Shown here in pieces: positions 10,128 through 19,949 of a DNA stretch of 64,000 bases. The notes beneath the pieces are model-generated. The model ran no database searches. It worked only from the letters and a program-made list of their open reading frames with translations, and was not told where the DNA came from. Every line of letters starts with the position of its first letter. Position 1 is the first letter of the stretch. A program made the translations under genes and the position numbers. Source of the stretch: Haematococcus lacustris (lineage: Eukaryota > Chlorophyta > Chlorophyceae > Chlamydomonadales > Haematococcaceae); contig JASKMD010000036.1 of NCBI GenBank assembly GCA_030144725.1, forward strand, positions 939,501 to 1,003,500. The letters run 5' to 3'.

Positions 10128-10673
10128 TCATGGGTCTCCCGTCCATGTGCCTGTCTCTACATGGGAGTCCTTACCCTTACATTGTTGACCCCAGTTGAAG
10201 TTCGCGGTAAATTTGCTACATCTGGCCTGGTGCTTGGCGTTGTAATGGCTTGGCATGGTCGAGCAATTGTTCTTGCTGCTCCTGGGCTGTTGGGGTTTAC
10301 TCGGACTAGCTAGGCCGTCCTTGCGGTCTTGCGTCATTGCTACTCCACGAGCCGTCCCCTGCAGCTGTTTGGTGCTCAGACCGTTAGCATGGCTCCCATG
10401 CCCATGCCTTGAGGTCCCCCGATTCCCTCGGGGTCCCCGTCGTGTTGGAGCACCTGTCGAGAGATGGTCACATGTGTGACTGCACCGTGTCTTGGTTGGG
10501 GTGCATATGGTGTGTGTGGTGTTAGCTGGTGTGGTGTTGGTTGTGGGGGTGTTGTTGCCGGGTGTGTATCTGACCTCTTCCATATCTGCCTCCAGATTCT
10601 CTTCCTCCAAAGTCTCGTCATGGTCCGCCTGCCGGAGTACAACCAACGGAGCATATTGTTTGCTTTGGTGCAC
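10128..10673 (-). CDS. Unrecognised low-complexity frame, doubtful
   Basis: An open minus-strand frame of 181 codons is rich in Thr, His, Lys and Ser, with a more ordered N-terminus (LRQADHDETLEEENLEADME). No domain is visible. Its composition is like that of the frame at 2988-3890, and it lies just beyond the 3' end of the old chromovirus relic, so it may be retroelement 3' sequence. Weak support. Confidence 0.2.
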   Translation of the reverse strand: MHQSKQYAPLVVLRQADHDETLEEENLEADMEEVRYTPGNNTPTTNTTPANTTHTICTPTKTRCSHTCDHLSTGAPTRRGPRGNRGTSRHGHGSHANGLSTKQLQGTARGVAMTQDRKDGLASPSKPQQPRSSKNNCSTMPSHYNAKHQARCSKFTANFNWGQQCKGKDSHVETGTWTGDP

Positions 10674-12149
10674 ATGTCTTCATTGGTACAATGGGTGGGA
10701 TTGTACCTAGCATGGGTGGTCATGGTGAGGCAGTTCTGTTAGTGTGTGTAGCCTTGATGGGCGCCTATTTTGCTCGGATTCCCCCGTCGCTTCATGATTG
10801 CAGCGCATGCTGAGGTTGAGGCCGTTGGTCCTGGCTGCTTCGTCCAACTTTTGGCGTGCTTTGTGTCGTTCTGCTCCATGGGTGAGCTATGGCAAGGGTA
10901 CCTGCGTTCTAAAGGCTAGGTGGGCACTATGTGTGATCCTTTTTCAGATGCAGACTTGGCAAGCAGGGTCATCGTCAACCGGGGCATGATGGCGGGCGGT
11001 GTAATTCCGGATTAGGGCGGGGACCGCGTCCAACTGCGCGAGTGCTGGGCCCCACTCCTAGGAGTGTTAGGAGTCGCCGTAGCCAGCCCACTTGATGAGA
11101 TACTGAAAAGCGTGCTGCGCGTCGATCCAGCGACGACCTAGGATGGCTTCCACCGTGAAGTACGCCTCGCCATCGATGATCACGGGCGAAGGCTGAAGCT
11201 CCACGGCGCGCTCAGGAAAAGAGGAGGAGGAAAGATAGGGCCGTACGCGGCTGATGTGGAAGGTGGGGAGGATATGCATGGACGAAGGGAGGTCGAGCTT
11301 GAAGGAGACCGGGGAGTGCTTGGCCAGGACCTTGAAGGGCCCCACAAAGCGAGGCTGGAGCTTGGCGCTTTTGACAGCATTCTGCAGGTGCAAGTGGGGG
11401 GTACAGGATCATCGACCTCAAACTCCTCATGGCGGCGGTGCTGGTCAGCATCCAGCTTCTGAGTGTCAATGAAGCGGGGTTAGCGGGGTTGGGGCTGAGC
11501 GGGCGGCGGTAAGGTTGTTGCGCATGGAGGTGACGAAGTCCTCAGCTGCTTGGTTGGGCACAAGGGTGGGAGGGGGCAGCAAGAGAGCAGAGGGTGTGGT
11601 GGGGTGTTGGCCGTAGTTGAGGTGGAAGGGGGTGAAGGCGGGGCCAGCGTGCTCAGAGCTGATGTAGGCAAACTCCACGGCTGCAAGGTGTTGGTCCCAG
11701 TCAGCCTTGTGGTCGTTGACGTAGGGCCACAACATGTCCTCCACGGTGCGGTTGGCTTGTTCTATCTCGCCGTCGGTCAGGGGGTGGTAGGCTGAGGAGA
11801 GGAGGAGCCGGGTGCCGGTGTGGTGGAAGAGGGAGGTCCAGAAGTCGGAAGTGAACTTGGGGTCACGGTCCGAGATGATGGCCTCCGGTAGGCCGTGGTG
11901 CTTAATAATGTGGTCAAACAAGAGGCGGGCGGTGTCGTGAGCGGTGGCGGTGGTGGTGGTGGGGATGAGGTGCACTCACGATAAATAAGGCCGACGCGAG
12001 GGCCTTTTTTGCATCGGATGGACTTTCTGCTCCGATAGAACGATAGATCGTTGAGTTTAAGGGGGACCTCGCTCTTGAATGAAGTCCTAACTGGCAGCGG
12101 TTGCGGAGATACAACGATCCGCGCGCGATGTACCCCCCCCTTTTTGGGA

Positions 12150-12693
12150 ATCTGTACAGATGCCCGTCTAATGAGCCTGCCATCTGTACAGACGCATGTC
12201 GATGGCCCCAAGGATATGCGGCATCTGTACAGATGCCTTCCTTGCATCTGTACAGATACCAATTGTTGTCATCTGTACAGATTAATTTGGGATATCTGTA
12301 CAGATACGTGCATCTGTACAGATATTTATAGGTAAATCTGTACAGATAGCATAAAGGTAACATCTGTACAGATGTTGAGTGGTTATAATTATCTGTACAG
12401 ATGCCCCAAGATTAAATCTGTACAGATAGCAAGGATAAAAGCTGTACAGATGCCGACAAGTGGTATCTGTACAGATACTTATAGGTGTATCTGTACAGAT
12501 GCCGGGGGTATTTATCTGTACAGATGGCGATTTTAAGCATCTGTACAGATACACCTATAAGTATCTGTACAGATGCCCCAAGATTAAATCTGTACAGATA
12601 GCAAGGGTAATATCTGTACAGATAGGAAGGTGCATCTGTACAGTTACCTAGGTGTGCGTCTGTACAGATGATGACGGTTGCTATCTGTACAGA
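12150..12693. repeat. Left subterminal array of ATCTGTACAGAT, 22 copies
   Basis: About 22 copies of the perfect 12-bp palindrome or one-mismatch variants (GCTGTACAGAT, TCTGTACAGAC, TCTGTACAGTT) occur at irregular spacings, mostly about 22-30 bp, separated by non-identical sequence. This is unlike a minisatellite, where the whole unit would repeat: here the 12-mer is conserved and the spacers are not. Confidence 0.9.
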
Positions 12694-13458
12694 CGCGCAC
12701 CTCGGCATTTGAAGTACCATGCAGCCAAACCGCATGCATACTACGGCCAATCCTCAAAGGAGCCACGATCAGCTACGAGTAGCCTCACAATTAGGCTTGA
12801 AGTCGCGACTTCGCGAACTATCCCGGCCACTATCAGCCTCCAGCCTCATAGCGTCCGATCTAATAAATAGCCACGATCAACAACAAGTGGCCTACATTAA
12901 GCGTTGTGACTCGCGATTTCGCGACCCCTCGCCTTATTCTTCAGTCTCGCAACCATACGCGAACAATCACAACAACTAGTAGCTGTAGGAAATAGGCAGG
13001 AGTCGTAGCCAGGAGGCGCAGCAAGAACAGCCTGGAGCAGCGGAGCGATGAACAACAAAAGCAAGGGGAGCAGGAATAACGACGACAAAGGTGCGATGAG
13101 CGCATCCCAATCGGGGGTGCATCATATGTGGCATGCGATGCGCTACGTGTGCATGTGCAGAGACAAGGGAAAGGTAGCTGTGAGCAACAGCCAGAGGAGC
13201 AACCATGAGCATTAGCCAAGAGTGATCAGGAGCTCTCAACAGCTAGAGGCCACAACCATCAGCAGCTGCCAAGGGCAGAAGCCACAAGATGAAGCCGAGA
13301 GCAACAGCGAGGAGCAGCTGGCATCGATAGCAAGCCACACCCAGGAAGCAACAAGAAAGAATGGGTGAGTCTAAGCACCGCTCTAGTTTCCACCCTTCTA
13401 TTACTGTCCCTTGTCTTGGTGTTGAGCAATTGCGTTGCGTAGGTGTGCATAAGTCCCC

Positions 13459-13557
13459 CAGGCCAGCCCAGCCCAGCCCAGCCCGCCCAGCCCAGCCCAG
13501 CCCAGCCCAGCCCAGCCCAGCCCAGCCCAGCCCAGCCCAGCCCAGCCCAGCCCAGCC
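13459..13557. repeat. CCCAG pentanucleotide run
   Basis: About 20 tandem CCCAG units, with one CCCGC interruption near 13483, inside the CACTC-ended element. Confidence 0.9.
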
Positions 13558-13604
13558 CTCTCATGAGCTCCCACTAGTCTCACATTGTCCTACTAGTTTG
13601 GGTG

Positions 13605-13890
13605 TTGAACATGTGTTTTGCGGGGGTGTTGCGGAATGTTTGGGTGTCAATACATGTGTTTTGCGGGGGTGTTGCGAGGTGTTGCGGGGTGTTTGGGTGT
13701 CAATACATGTGTTTTGCGGGGGTGTTGCGAGGTGTTTGGGTGTCAATACATGTGTTTTGCGGGGGTGTTGCGAGGTGTTTGAGCGTCAACACATGTGTTT
13801 TGCGGGGGTGTAGCGAGGTGTTGCGAGGTGTTAGAGCGTCAATGCATGTGTATTGCGGGGTTGTAGCGAGGTGTTGCGGGGTGTTTGGAC
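13605..13890. repeat. About 43-bp minisatellite
   Basis: Tandem units centred on ACATGTGTTTTGCGGGGGTG and TTGCGAGGTGTTTGGGTGTC are repeated about six times, with internal duplications of the TTGCGAGG block. The array lies between the CCCAG run and the right palindrome array. Confidence 0.85.
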
Positions 13891-13904
13891 AAGGAGATTT
13901 GTAA

Positions 13905-14206
13905 CAAGCGTCCGAACAGATACTAAAACAAGCGTCTGTACAGATAGCAAAACACGCGTCCGTACAGATAGCAAAGCAAGCATCTGTACAGATAGCAAAG
14001 AAGCATCTGTACAGATAGCTCAGAGGCATCTGTACAGATAGCTCAGATGCATCTGTACAGATAGCAAAGAGGCATCTGTACAGATAGCTAAAAGTTGCAT
14101 CTGTACAGATAGCTAAGGAGGCATCTGTACAGATACTATTAACTATCTGTACAGATAGCTTTGCAAGCATCTGTACAGATAGCTGCCTAGCGTATCTGTA
14201 CAGATT
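13905..14206. repeat. Right subterminal array of ATCTGTACAGAT, 12 copies
   Basis: Twelve copies plus one degenerate copy (CCGAACAGATA) of the same 12-bp palindrome occur here, usually followed by AGC (ACAGATAGC). Together with the left array this gives an element whose two ends are lined with the same site. Confidence 0.9.
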
Positions 14207-14541
14207 GCATGGGACAGAAAATCGCGGCCAAATTACGTCGCAACGGATGCACGGAGTTACGTAAGACTTGTACCGTTCGAACGGCCTTCTACTCCTCTTT
14301 CCAATGAGCTATGGTCGGTCCAATCGCGACCGGTCCTTGTTTATCGTGAGTGTGGATCATCTTGTTGAGCTTGTCGACGATGGTGAAGATCATGGTGTGG
14401 CCACGGGGAGTGGTTGGAAGGGGCCCAATGAAGTCCATGCTGACCTGCTGCCGATTGCGGGAGGGGAGGAAGAGGGGTTGTAGCAAGCCAGGGGGCAGCT
14501 GGTTGGTGGCCTTGTTGCGCTGACACTTGTCGCATGTGCAC

Positions 14542-15220
14542 CAGTGATGGGCGATTCGGAAAAGACGTATTACTCAGTGTAATAAAAGACATCAAAACAG
14601 GGATCTTTTATTACTTTTAATATACAATTATTTATTATATTACTTAATATTTGATGTATAACTAAACTAAATCAGAAACATCGCAAAGAACTCCAATTGA
14701 TTCTATTCAATTACAGCACACTCCCATAAATATCCCACATAGCCCCACACCCTAGCCCTAGTGGGTCAGCATGCAACAGGCTGGGCTATAGCCCAACACC
14801 CTAGCCCTAATGGGTCAGCATGCTACAGGCTGGGCTGTAGCCCAACACCCTAGCCCTAATGGGTCAGCATGCAACAGGCTGGGCTGTAGCCCAACACCCT
14901 AGCCCTTATGGGTCAGCATGCTACGGTTACTGATCTCAACGCCTTCGTCATCGGCACTTGTTGCTACAGAGCGTTGGGACGCTATTTGGTTGTTCTGCGA
15001 TGGATGTTCGGATGTGGTGGGCAGCCGCCCGCTTCGGGGTTTGCGGAAGATGGGATACATTGTTGGGGATAAGTAATAAGCGGAGTACCAGACGGGCGGT
15101 GGAGCTATTACCGATGTAATAAAGTTCACTCATTTTGAGGACGATTTTTTCGAGTTATTACCGTTTTTTGCGCTAGATTATTACCGACTTATTACATTAT
15201 TACCCAATCGCCCATCACTG
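14542..15220. mobile_element. hAT-like non-autonomous element, 679 bp
   Basis: Perfect 15-bp inverted ends CAGTGATGGGCGATT and a perfect 8-bp target duplication ATGTGCAC (14534-14541 and 15221-15228). The CAGTG.TGGGC end and 8-bp duplication are diagnostic of hAT. Excision restores QEYVCTCDKCQRNK, the integrase zinc-finger Cys pair. It contains about 3.5 copies of a tandem repeat (14735-14935) and no transposase. Confidence 0.9.
14735..14935. repeat. About 59-bp tandem repeat inside the hAT-like element
   Basis: Units containing CACCCTAGCCCTAATGGGTC and AGCATGCAACAGGCTGGGCT are repeated about 3.5 times with small changes (AGTGGG, GCTACAGG). Confidence 0.85.
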
Positions 15221-15614
15221 ATGTGCACACGTACTCTTGGACAGTCTTGTGCATCTGCGGCCAATAGAAGTGACGCTGCAGCCGCTCCAGAGTCTAGGCA
15301 CGCCCTAGGTGGGCAACGGTGTGGGCGTCATGAGCTTCATGCAACAGCAGGGCGCGGAGAGGGGAGGAGGGGATGTAGAGGCGGGGAGGGGTGGAGGTGG
15401 TGTAGAGGCGGCCTTCAATGACCTGCAAGTGGGTAGGGCTGGAGGGTGAAGGGGGGGAGAGGACTTGGGACAGGGCTGCTTGGTAGGCCGGGTCCTCGGG
15501 CGCATGGCGGTCAAAGGTGGGGTAAAAGGAGGGGTCAGGGTCAACAATGGAGAGGGCGGTGAGTGGGTGGTCGGGGCGATGGGTGAAACAGTGCCAATTC
15601 GAATGCATGATGAA

Positions 15615-16066
15615 CGGTAGTATTTTCGTTTTGCATGAGCATGCGGTGATGTACCGGGATAGCTACCACCGGCTTGTCAGGTTGAAGTGATGGGATGAGA
15701 TGGAGTGAGAGGTGTCTTCTTAAGCTGACCCTGGCATAGTTCTGTAAGCATAGTTCCGAGACTAACTCTGCCCGAACCGCTTGCTGTCAGCCCGGAGGTC
15801 TTCACGCCTTCGCTCGAGCTAACCCAAGAGTACGTGATCTGCTCCAGTAGCAGCAGCAGTTGTAGAGCACCACTGCCAGCCTAGTCGGAAATGCAGTCTA
15901 AATAGCTTACAACCATGCATCCCGAAATGTGCAAGCGCCCTATTACATTTGGTTTCCCCGTGTCGATCATCCCTGTGCAGTGAGCACTGCCAACGCCGCT
16001 GTTCCACAACCCGAACTGACAATCGAGCAGCTTCTAAACGACGAGCAGCCTGTCCCACCGCCCATA
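15615..16066 (+). mobile_element. Retroelement 5' fragment related to palindrome 1
   Basis: Sequence from about 15915 (ATGCATCCCGAAATGTGC, then GATCATCCCTGTGCAGTGA) parallels the leader exon at 725-830 (GATCATCGGTCTGTGCAGTGA). A frame with TIEQLLNDEQPVPPP parallels SLLDDVLPNDVPPAPP of palindrome 1. Both therefore look like the 5' region of one retroelement family. This copy is cut at 16066 by the half element that follows. 15615-15900 shows nothing further I can identify. Confidence 0.4.
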
Positions 16067-16692
16067 CACTCCTACAATTTAGGCCCTGCGTTTGTCCCTG
16101 CGCTTTTGCCGACCTTGTCCAAATGGGCTGAAAATTGGCCAGTTGGTAGCTTGTGATGTAAGGAATCCGTCCCAAAAATAATCAGGTCAAAAAAATCAAA
16201 GGCTGAGGCTGGGCGGCCCGTGGCGTTCACGCAGGGACGGATGCAGGGATGGAGGGGGGGGCGCAGGGACGAGTGCAGGGATGGAAGGGGGGGTGAAGGG
16301 ACGAACGCAGGGATGACTAGGGGGCGCAGGGACAAATGCAGGGATGAGCGCAGGGACGAATGCAGGGATGACGGGCGCAGGGACGAATGCAGGGACGAAT
16401 GCAGGGACGAATGCAGGGATTACGGGTGCAGGGATGAGTGCAGGGATGAGCGCAGGGACGAGTGCAGGGATGAGCGCAGGGACGAGTGCAGGGATTACGG
16501 GCGCAGGGACGAGTGCAGGGATGAGCGCAGGGACGAGTGCAGGGATGAGCGCAGGGACGAGTGCAGGGATGAGCGCAGGGACGAGTGCAGGGATTACGGG
16601 CGCAGGGACGAGTGCAGGGATGAGCGCAGGGACGAGTGCAGGGATGAGCGCAGGGACGAGTGCAGGGACGGGCGCAGGGACGAGTGCAGGGA
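16067..16692. mobile_element. Half of a CACTCCTACAA foldback element
   Basis: Starts with CACTCCTACAATTTAGGC, has the same 130-bp terminal region as the foldback elements (GACCTTGTCCAAATGGGCTG, GGCGTTCACGCAGGGACGG), then about 450 bp of CGCAGGGA minisatellite. It stops at GCAGGGACC without a central region or right end. It is either a truncated copy or a single arm left after recombination between arms. Confidence 0.8.
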
Positions 16693-16792
16693 CCTTGCAT
16701 CACATGTCACCTTAGCGTATCCCTAACACTTGCATACTCTGTGTAACCCAACCATTTCAATCATACTCGTGATGTCTCACATGTAGTCCATG

Positions 16793-17594
16793 TCAATCCT
16801 CTCGACCTCTCTTACTGCCCCCACCCCTGCTACCACCACGGACTGTCTTTCGCTTGGTCTTGTCACCCTTGCCAGGCTTAGCCTCCTGCTCTTCTGGCTT
16901 TGCTGGTGGCCAGCTTACGCCTGCTGCCTCATACCACTGCTGCTCCAACTGCTTCAGACCTGTCTCCGAGAAGTCTGGGACTTTAAGCCAATCTTCTTCC
17001 CACATGGCGTCCTCTTCTTTCTGAGCTGGGGGCTTGTATGGGACCTTAGGCACGTGTGTACCACCTGCTGCTTCCCCCTGCCAGGCTGGCACCTTGGGGG
17101 TGCTGCCGGGCCTGGGCTCCGTGGTTGGCTGGCATAGGCTGTCAAACAGGTGGCCAAACTCAGCTATGTAGCATGTGGTGTCCGACACAAAGCCTGTGGA
17201 GGCGTAGAAGTGCACCCGCACTCAACCTGTCCCCACCCTGCCCTCATCACCAGCATGGATTGTGTACCCACGCATCCCCAGCACCTGACCTGGCTGCAAG
17301 GTCACCCTCACCACCTCTTGGGTTGTCATCCTCTTCAAGTACTCCTGAAGAGCAGCCTGGCACTCATGGCTCTTGCCCGGACCGATCCAGAAATGTTCCA
17401 CCACCTGGACCCACTTGTGGCTGCGGGGGATGAGGAGGATGCTGACCCGCTGCATGGCCATGATGAGCACCATGCCATCTCGCCCTGGAATGAAACGCCA
17501 CTGGATGGGGGGCGGCTTCTGCTTAGGGGGTGGCTGCCGGCTGGGGGATTGCTGCCGGCTTGGGGATTGCTGCCGCCTGGGGGGATGGCTGCCG
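16793..17594 (-). pseudogene. 3' part of a split minus-strand gene, PhyH-like domain
   Basis: One minus-strand frame runs from the gypsy insertion (17594) to 16793, with an in-frame TGA at 17222-17224. After a Pro/Ser/Gln-rich repeat it reads IPGRDGMVL, ILLIPRSHKWVQ, LQPGQVLGMRGYTIHAGDEG, then VRVHFYAST after the stop. It ends in a Lys/Arg/Gly-rich tail. The order 'IPxSHK', 'G..GYTIHAG', 'R.HFY' resembles the distal part of phytanoyl-CoA-dioxygenase-like 2OG-Fe(II) folds, with His in TIHAG and the later Arg as metal and co-substrate ligands. I see no clear HxD pair, so activity is doubtful. The 5' part of the gene lies at 27832-28339, on the other side of the insertion. Domain naming is inference. 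Confidence 0.4.
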
Positions 17595-17599
17595 CTTGG

Positions 17600-17790
17600 T
17601 GTTACGTGGCAATGCGCCTGGCTGATATGCCATTTAAGGACAACCATATAATGCCCCCATGCGCCAGTGTAACTCTCAAAGTGCGGTGACCGGTGTCAAG
17701 GCCGGGTTCGACTCCCGGGAGCTTAGACATCGCCCAAAGCTCTTTAGCCGCACTAAGAGGATTACGCTGGCCGTGCAAAGGCACGTTACA
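17600..17790 (+). repeat. 5' LTR with tRNA-like B box
   Basis: 191 bp, TG...CA. Near 17703-17718 it contains a T-arm-like stem-loop CCGGGTTCGACTCCCGG, and within it GGTTCGACTCC (17705-17715) matches the Pol III B-box consensus GGTTCGANNCC. A weak A-box-like stretch (TAACTCTCAAAGTGCGG) lies about 35 bp upstream. A TATA-like ACCATATAATG is at about 17643. Confidence 0.95.
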
Positions 17791-17808
17791 TTGGTTTCCG
17801 ACCACGCT
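17791..17808 (+). other. Primer-binding site candidate
   Basis: Directly after the 5' LTR, TTGGTTTCCGACCACG could pair with a tRNA 3' end ...GTCGGAAACCA. The TGG start one base after the LTR is typical of Ty3/gypsy elements. The tRNA species cannot be named from this window. Confidence 0.5.
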
Positions 17809-18062
17809 GAGTGCGCAGAAGCGCGTCTGTTCGAACGAGTTGTAGTGGAGACCGCGTGTAGAGAGCACCCGCGTTTGTTCTCACTATCTGCTTGGAAAGG
17901 TTGGCAGGAGACCTGCCGGGGAAAAGTTGAATTTCCGTGGAACGAAGACCAAGAGTTCGTCTTGCAGCAGTATCGCGAGCAGCTTCGAGGCTGGTACGAG
18001 TCGACTTTTAAAATGGGTATGTGATCTAGCGCTGCCAGATTAGTACACCGCTGTTGCCTAGC

Positions 18063-19949
18063 ATGGATCACCTGTTGTTTTCACCTAGTGAGGCACAACA
18101 GATTAGCGCAGCCTTAGACTGTTTGACTCGTGAGCAACAAAGCCAACTTTTGATCTGCAACACAAAGCAAGAGTTTCGCAATATGCTCTGTTTCCTGCTG
18201 GGTGCCCGTTTGCTTCCAGATCCAGAACAGACTGCTATGCGTACCCAGACCGATCAATCGGCTGCAAGCCAGCAGAATCCTCAGCAATTGCAGCAGCAAT
18301 TCGCACAACTGAGAACGACTTTTCTGGCTGCTCCCAGTAGGCCAGTAGCCGAGGCTGTTTCCAACAATGCCGCTGCAAGCGAGCTAGGGCTAGGTGCTGG
18401 GTTTTCGTTTGGTTCTGGGATCCCAGCGGCCATGAGCCCTGTTTCTGTGGCACTGCCAACGGCCCATGTGCCTGCTTCTCAACAATTGGTGTCGCAATTA
18501 GCACTGGCTGTCCCGAATGTTGGGGCACTAGGCGTGGCTCAATCGCAGCAAAATGTTGGGCCGAAGAGTGCAGGCCAGCCAGCCAATGAGGCAAATGTGG
18601 GCGAGTTGGCTGAGCGCATTGCAGCAGCAGCAGCAGCAGCGGTGGCAGCAGCTCCGGGCCAGGACCGGATGACGACCATGGCAGCGTTCACCAACGCAGC
18701 AGCGCATTTGGTGACCCTAGCAAGGTCGTTTCCCGACCCAGTGAGTACGTCTCGAATAGCATCTGCAGTGTTGCCGACCCATGGGCCACAGAGCAACGTC
18801 AAAGTGACTCTGCCAGCAGTTAGGAAGTGGAGCTTGAAGTGCTTGTTTGATGGTAGGGACTTAGACCTCTTCTTGACTGACTGCCAGCAATTTGCTCGTG
18901 CTTCCAATCAGGCCCCGGCGGCAACGATCATCTTGATGGTCTCAGATGAGCTACGACGTGTGCTGAACCTCCAAGTAAGCCAAGCTTTGAGCCTAGGCAA
19001 GCAGCTCACAGAGCAAGAGGTGGTAGATAGCCTCAAGGAGCTCATCGGTTACAACATGCATGATGCAAAGCACATTGCCATGACGCGTTTAGTGCATGGT
19101 AGTGTCAAGCAACGCACAGATCAGACCGTGCTCGAGTATGCCGTAGATTTCAGGCTGGAGGTCATGCGTGCAGATGCTCTGCCCGCAGCGGTGCTATGTG
19201 ACTTGTTTGTGAAGGGCTTGAAGGCTACCATAGCCGCACAGTGTGCCCGCACTTCTGCCGGACTCCTATGGACTGACTTGAATGAGTGCATCACGTATGC
19301 TATAGGCAAAGAGGCAACCATGCCTGGTGGCAGCAGGTCAGGAGCACCTGTAGCCATTCTGTCACACCAGGACCAACGCAAGGGTGTGGATAGAGGTCAC
19401 TCTAGTTTCCCTGCCCGTGGTCGTGGGTGTGGTGTGCAGGGGCTCATGACCTCTGATGAGGGCCACCAGTTCAAGCGTGATGGTGGGCAGTGGCAGCCAG
19501 TGCCACAGGGCTTCGTTCCTCAGGGCGGTGGAGGCCGTGGCGGCCCGCTGCGAGGCCGTCGGGGTGATGACCACCAATGGGGTGGATATGACCAATCAAG
19601 CCAGGGTGAGCGCACCCCGTATGGGCGTGACAGGCAAGGCAGGGGTGGCTATGGCCGTGGAGGCGCGCGGGGAGGCCAGGGCCGTGGCAGCCAAGGAGGC
19701 CCCGGAAGTGGTGGCAGCCAGGGAGGCCCTGGGAGTGGTGGCAGTCAGGGGGGATGGCAAGGAGGCCAGGGTGGCCAGCAGGGTGGCGGCCAAGGCAGTT
19801 GGCAAGGAGGCCACGGTGGCCAAGGAGGCGGTCGGCAGGGTGGCACTCAGCAGCCAGCATTTGCTGCTCCGGCAATGTTTCACCAGCCTAATGAGCCACT
19901 TGCCTGTGAGCATTGTGCACCCCATCCATGCCAGTGCGCATGGGAATAG
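18063..19949 (+). CDS. gag: Gag of the Ty3/gypsy element
   Basis: ATG at 18063 (MDHLLFSPSEAQQ) is the first in the frame; 628 residues to TAG at 19947. The N-terminal third is Gln/Ala-rich. A capsid-like core at about residues 255-425 contains WSLKCLFDGRDLDLFLTDCQ, LVHGSVKQRTDQTVLEYAVD and LCDLFVKGLKATI, the usual retrotransposon Gag pattern. The C-terminus is an RGG/Gly-rich region (about 460-600) in place of a classical zinc knuckle, followed by a Cys/His cluster CEHCAPHPCQC that could bind zinc. It would coat RNA in cytoplasmic particles. Gag and pol are in the same frame, separated by this single UAG. Confidence 0.9.
   Translation: MDHLLFSPSEAQQISAALDCLTREQQSQLLICNTKQEFRNMLCFLLGARLLPDPEQTAMRTQTDQSAASQQNPQQLQQQFAQLRTTFLAAPSRPVAEAVSNNAAASELGLGAGFSFGSGIPAAMSPVSVALPTAHVPASQQLVSQLALAVPNVGALGVAQSQQNVGPKSAGQPANEANVGELAERIAAAAAAAVAAAPGQDRMTTMAAFTNAAAHLVTLARSFPDPVSTSRIASAVLPTHGPQSNVKVTLPAVRKWSLKCLFDGRDLDLFLTDCQQFARASNQAPAATIILMVSDELRRVLNLQVSQALSLGKQLTEQEVVDSLKELIGYNMHDAKHIAMTRLVHGSVKQRTDQTVLEYAVDFRLEVMRADALPAAVLCDLFVKGLKATIAAQCARTSAGLLWTDLNECITYAIGKEATMPGGSRSGAPVAILSHQDQRKGVDRGHSSFPARGRGCGVQGLMTSDEGHQFKRDGGQWQPVPQGFVPQGGGGRGGPLRGRRGDDHQWGGYDQSSQGERTPYGRDRQGRGGYGRGGARGGQGRGSQGGPGSGGSQGGPGSGGSQGGWQGGQGGQQGGGQGSWQGGHGGQGGGRQGGTQQPAFAAPAMFHQPNEPLACEHCAPHPCQCAWE

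Larger units (their letters stand above)
11973..14352. mobile_element. CACTC-ended DNA element with subterminal palindrome arrays
   Basis: The 2380-bp element has 18-bp inverted ends CACTCACGATAAAYAAGG (one mismatch) and a 2-bp target duplication TG (11971-11972 and 14353-14354). Removing it restores KMIHLIP in the interrupted integrase. Subterminal arrays of the palindrome ATCTGTACAGAT lie near both ends (22 and 12 copies). The ends, 2-bp duplication and dense subterminal repeats fit the CACTA/Mirage/Chapaev (CMC) class, where TnpA-type proteins bind such repeats. No transposase frame is visible; the centre is unique sequence, a CCCAG run and a 43-bp minisatellite. Non-autonomous. Confidence 0.8.
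10944..15608 (-). pseudogene. Old chromovirus (Ty3/gypsy) relic: integrase and chromodomain
   Basis: Minus-strand fragments join into the 3' part of a Ty3/gypsy pol. 15608-15229 holds the end of RNase H and the integrase HHCC zinc finger (HDAHTVAHLG, then YVCTCDKCQRNK across the insertion at 14542). 14533-14355 carries VSMDFIGPLP. 11970-11466 carries ISDRDPKF, SSAYHPLTDGEIEQANR and FHLNYGQHP. 11393-10944 carries LQPRFVGPFKV and a chromodomain (FQYLIKWAGYGDS). Damage includes a TAG after HLGRA (about 15292), a frame change between 11466 and 11393, and two stops in the chromodomain at GYGDS*HS*EW. RT, protease and gag are absent. Two DNA elements (11973-14352 and 14542-15220) split it; removing each with one target duplication restores the integrase frame. 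Confidence 0.85.

Noticed and set aside
12150..14206. Rho-independent-type terminators or operator sites at ATCTGTACAGAT
   Set aside because: These are bacterial concepts; the sites are confined to the ends of a TIR element in an algal genome, so subterminal transposon repeats explain them better.
17668..17727. A complete tRNA gene inside the LTR
   Set aside because: The T-arm is good, but the acceptor stem does not pair and the D and anticodon arms are not convincing. Reported only as a B-box-like feature.
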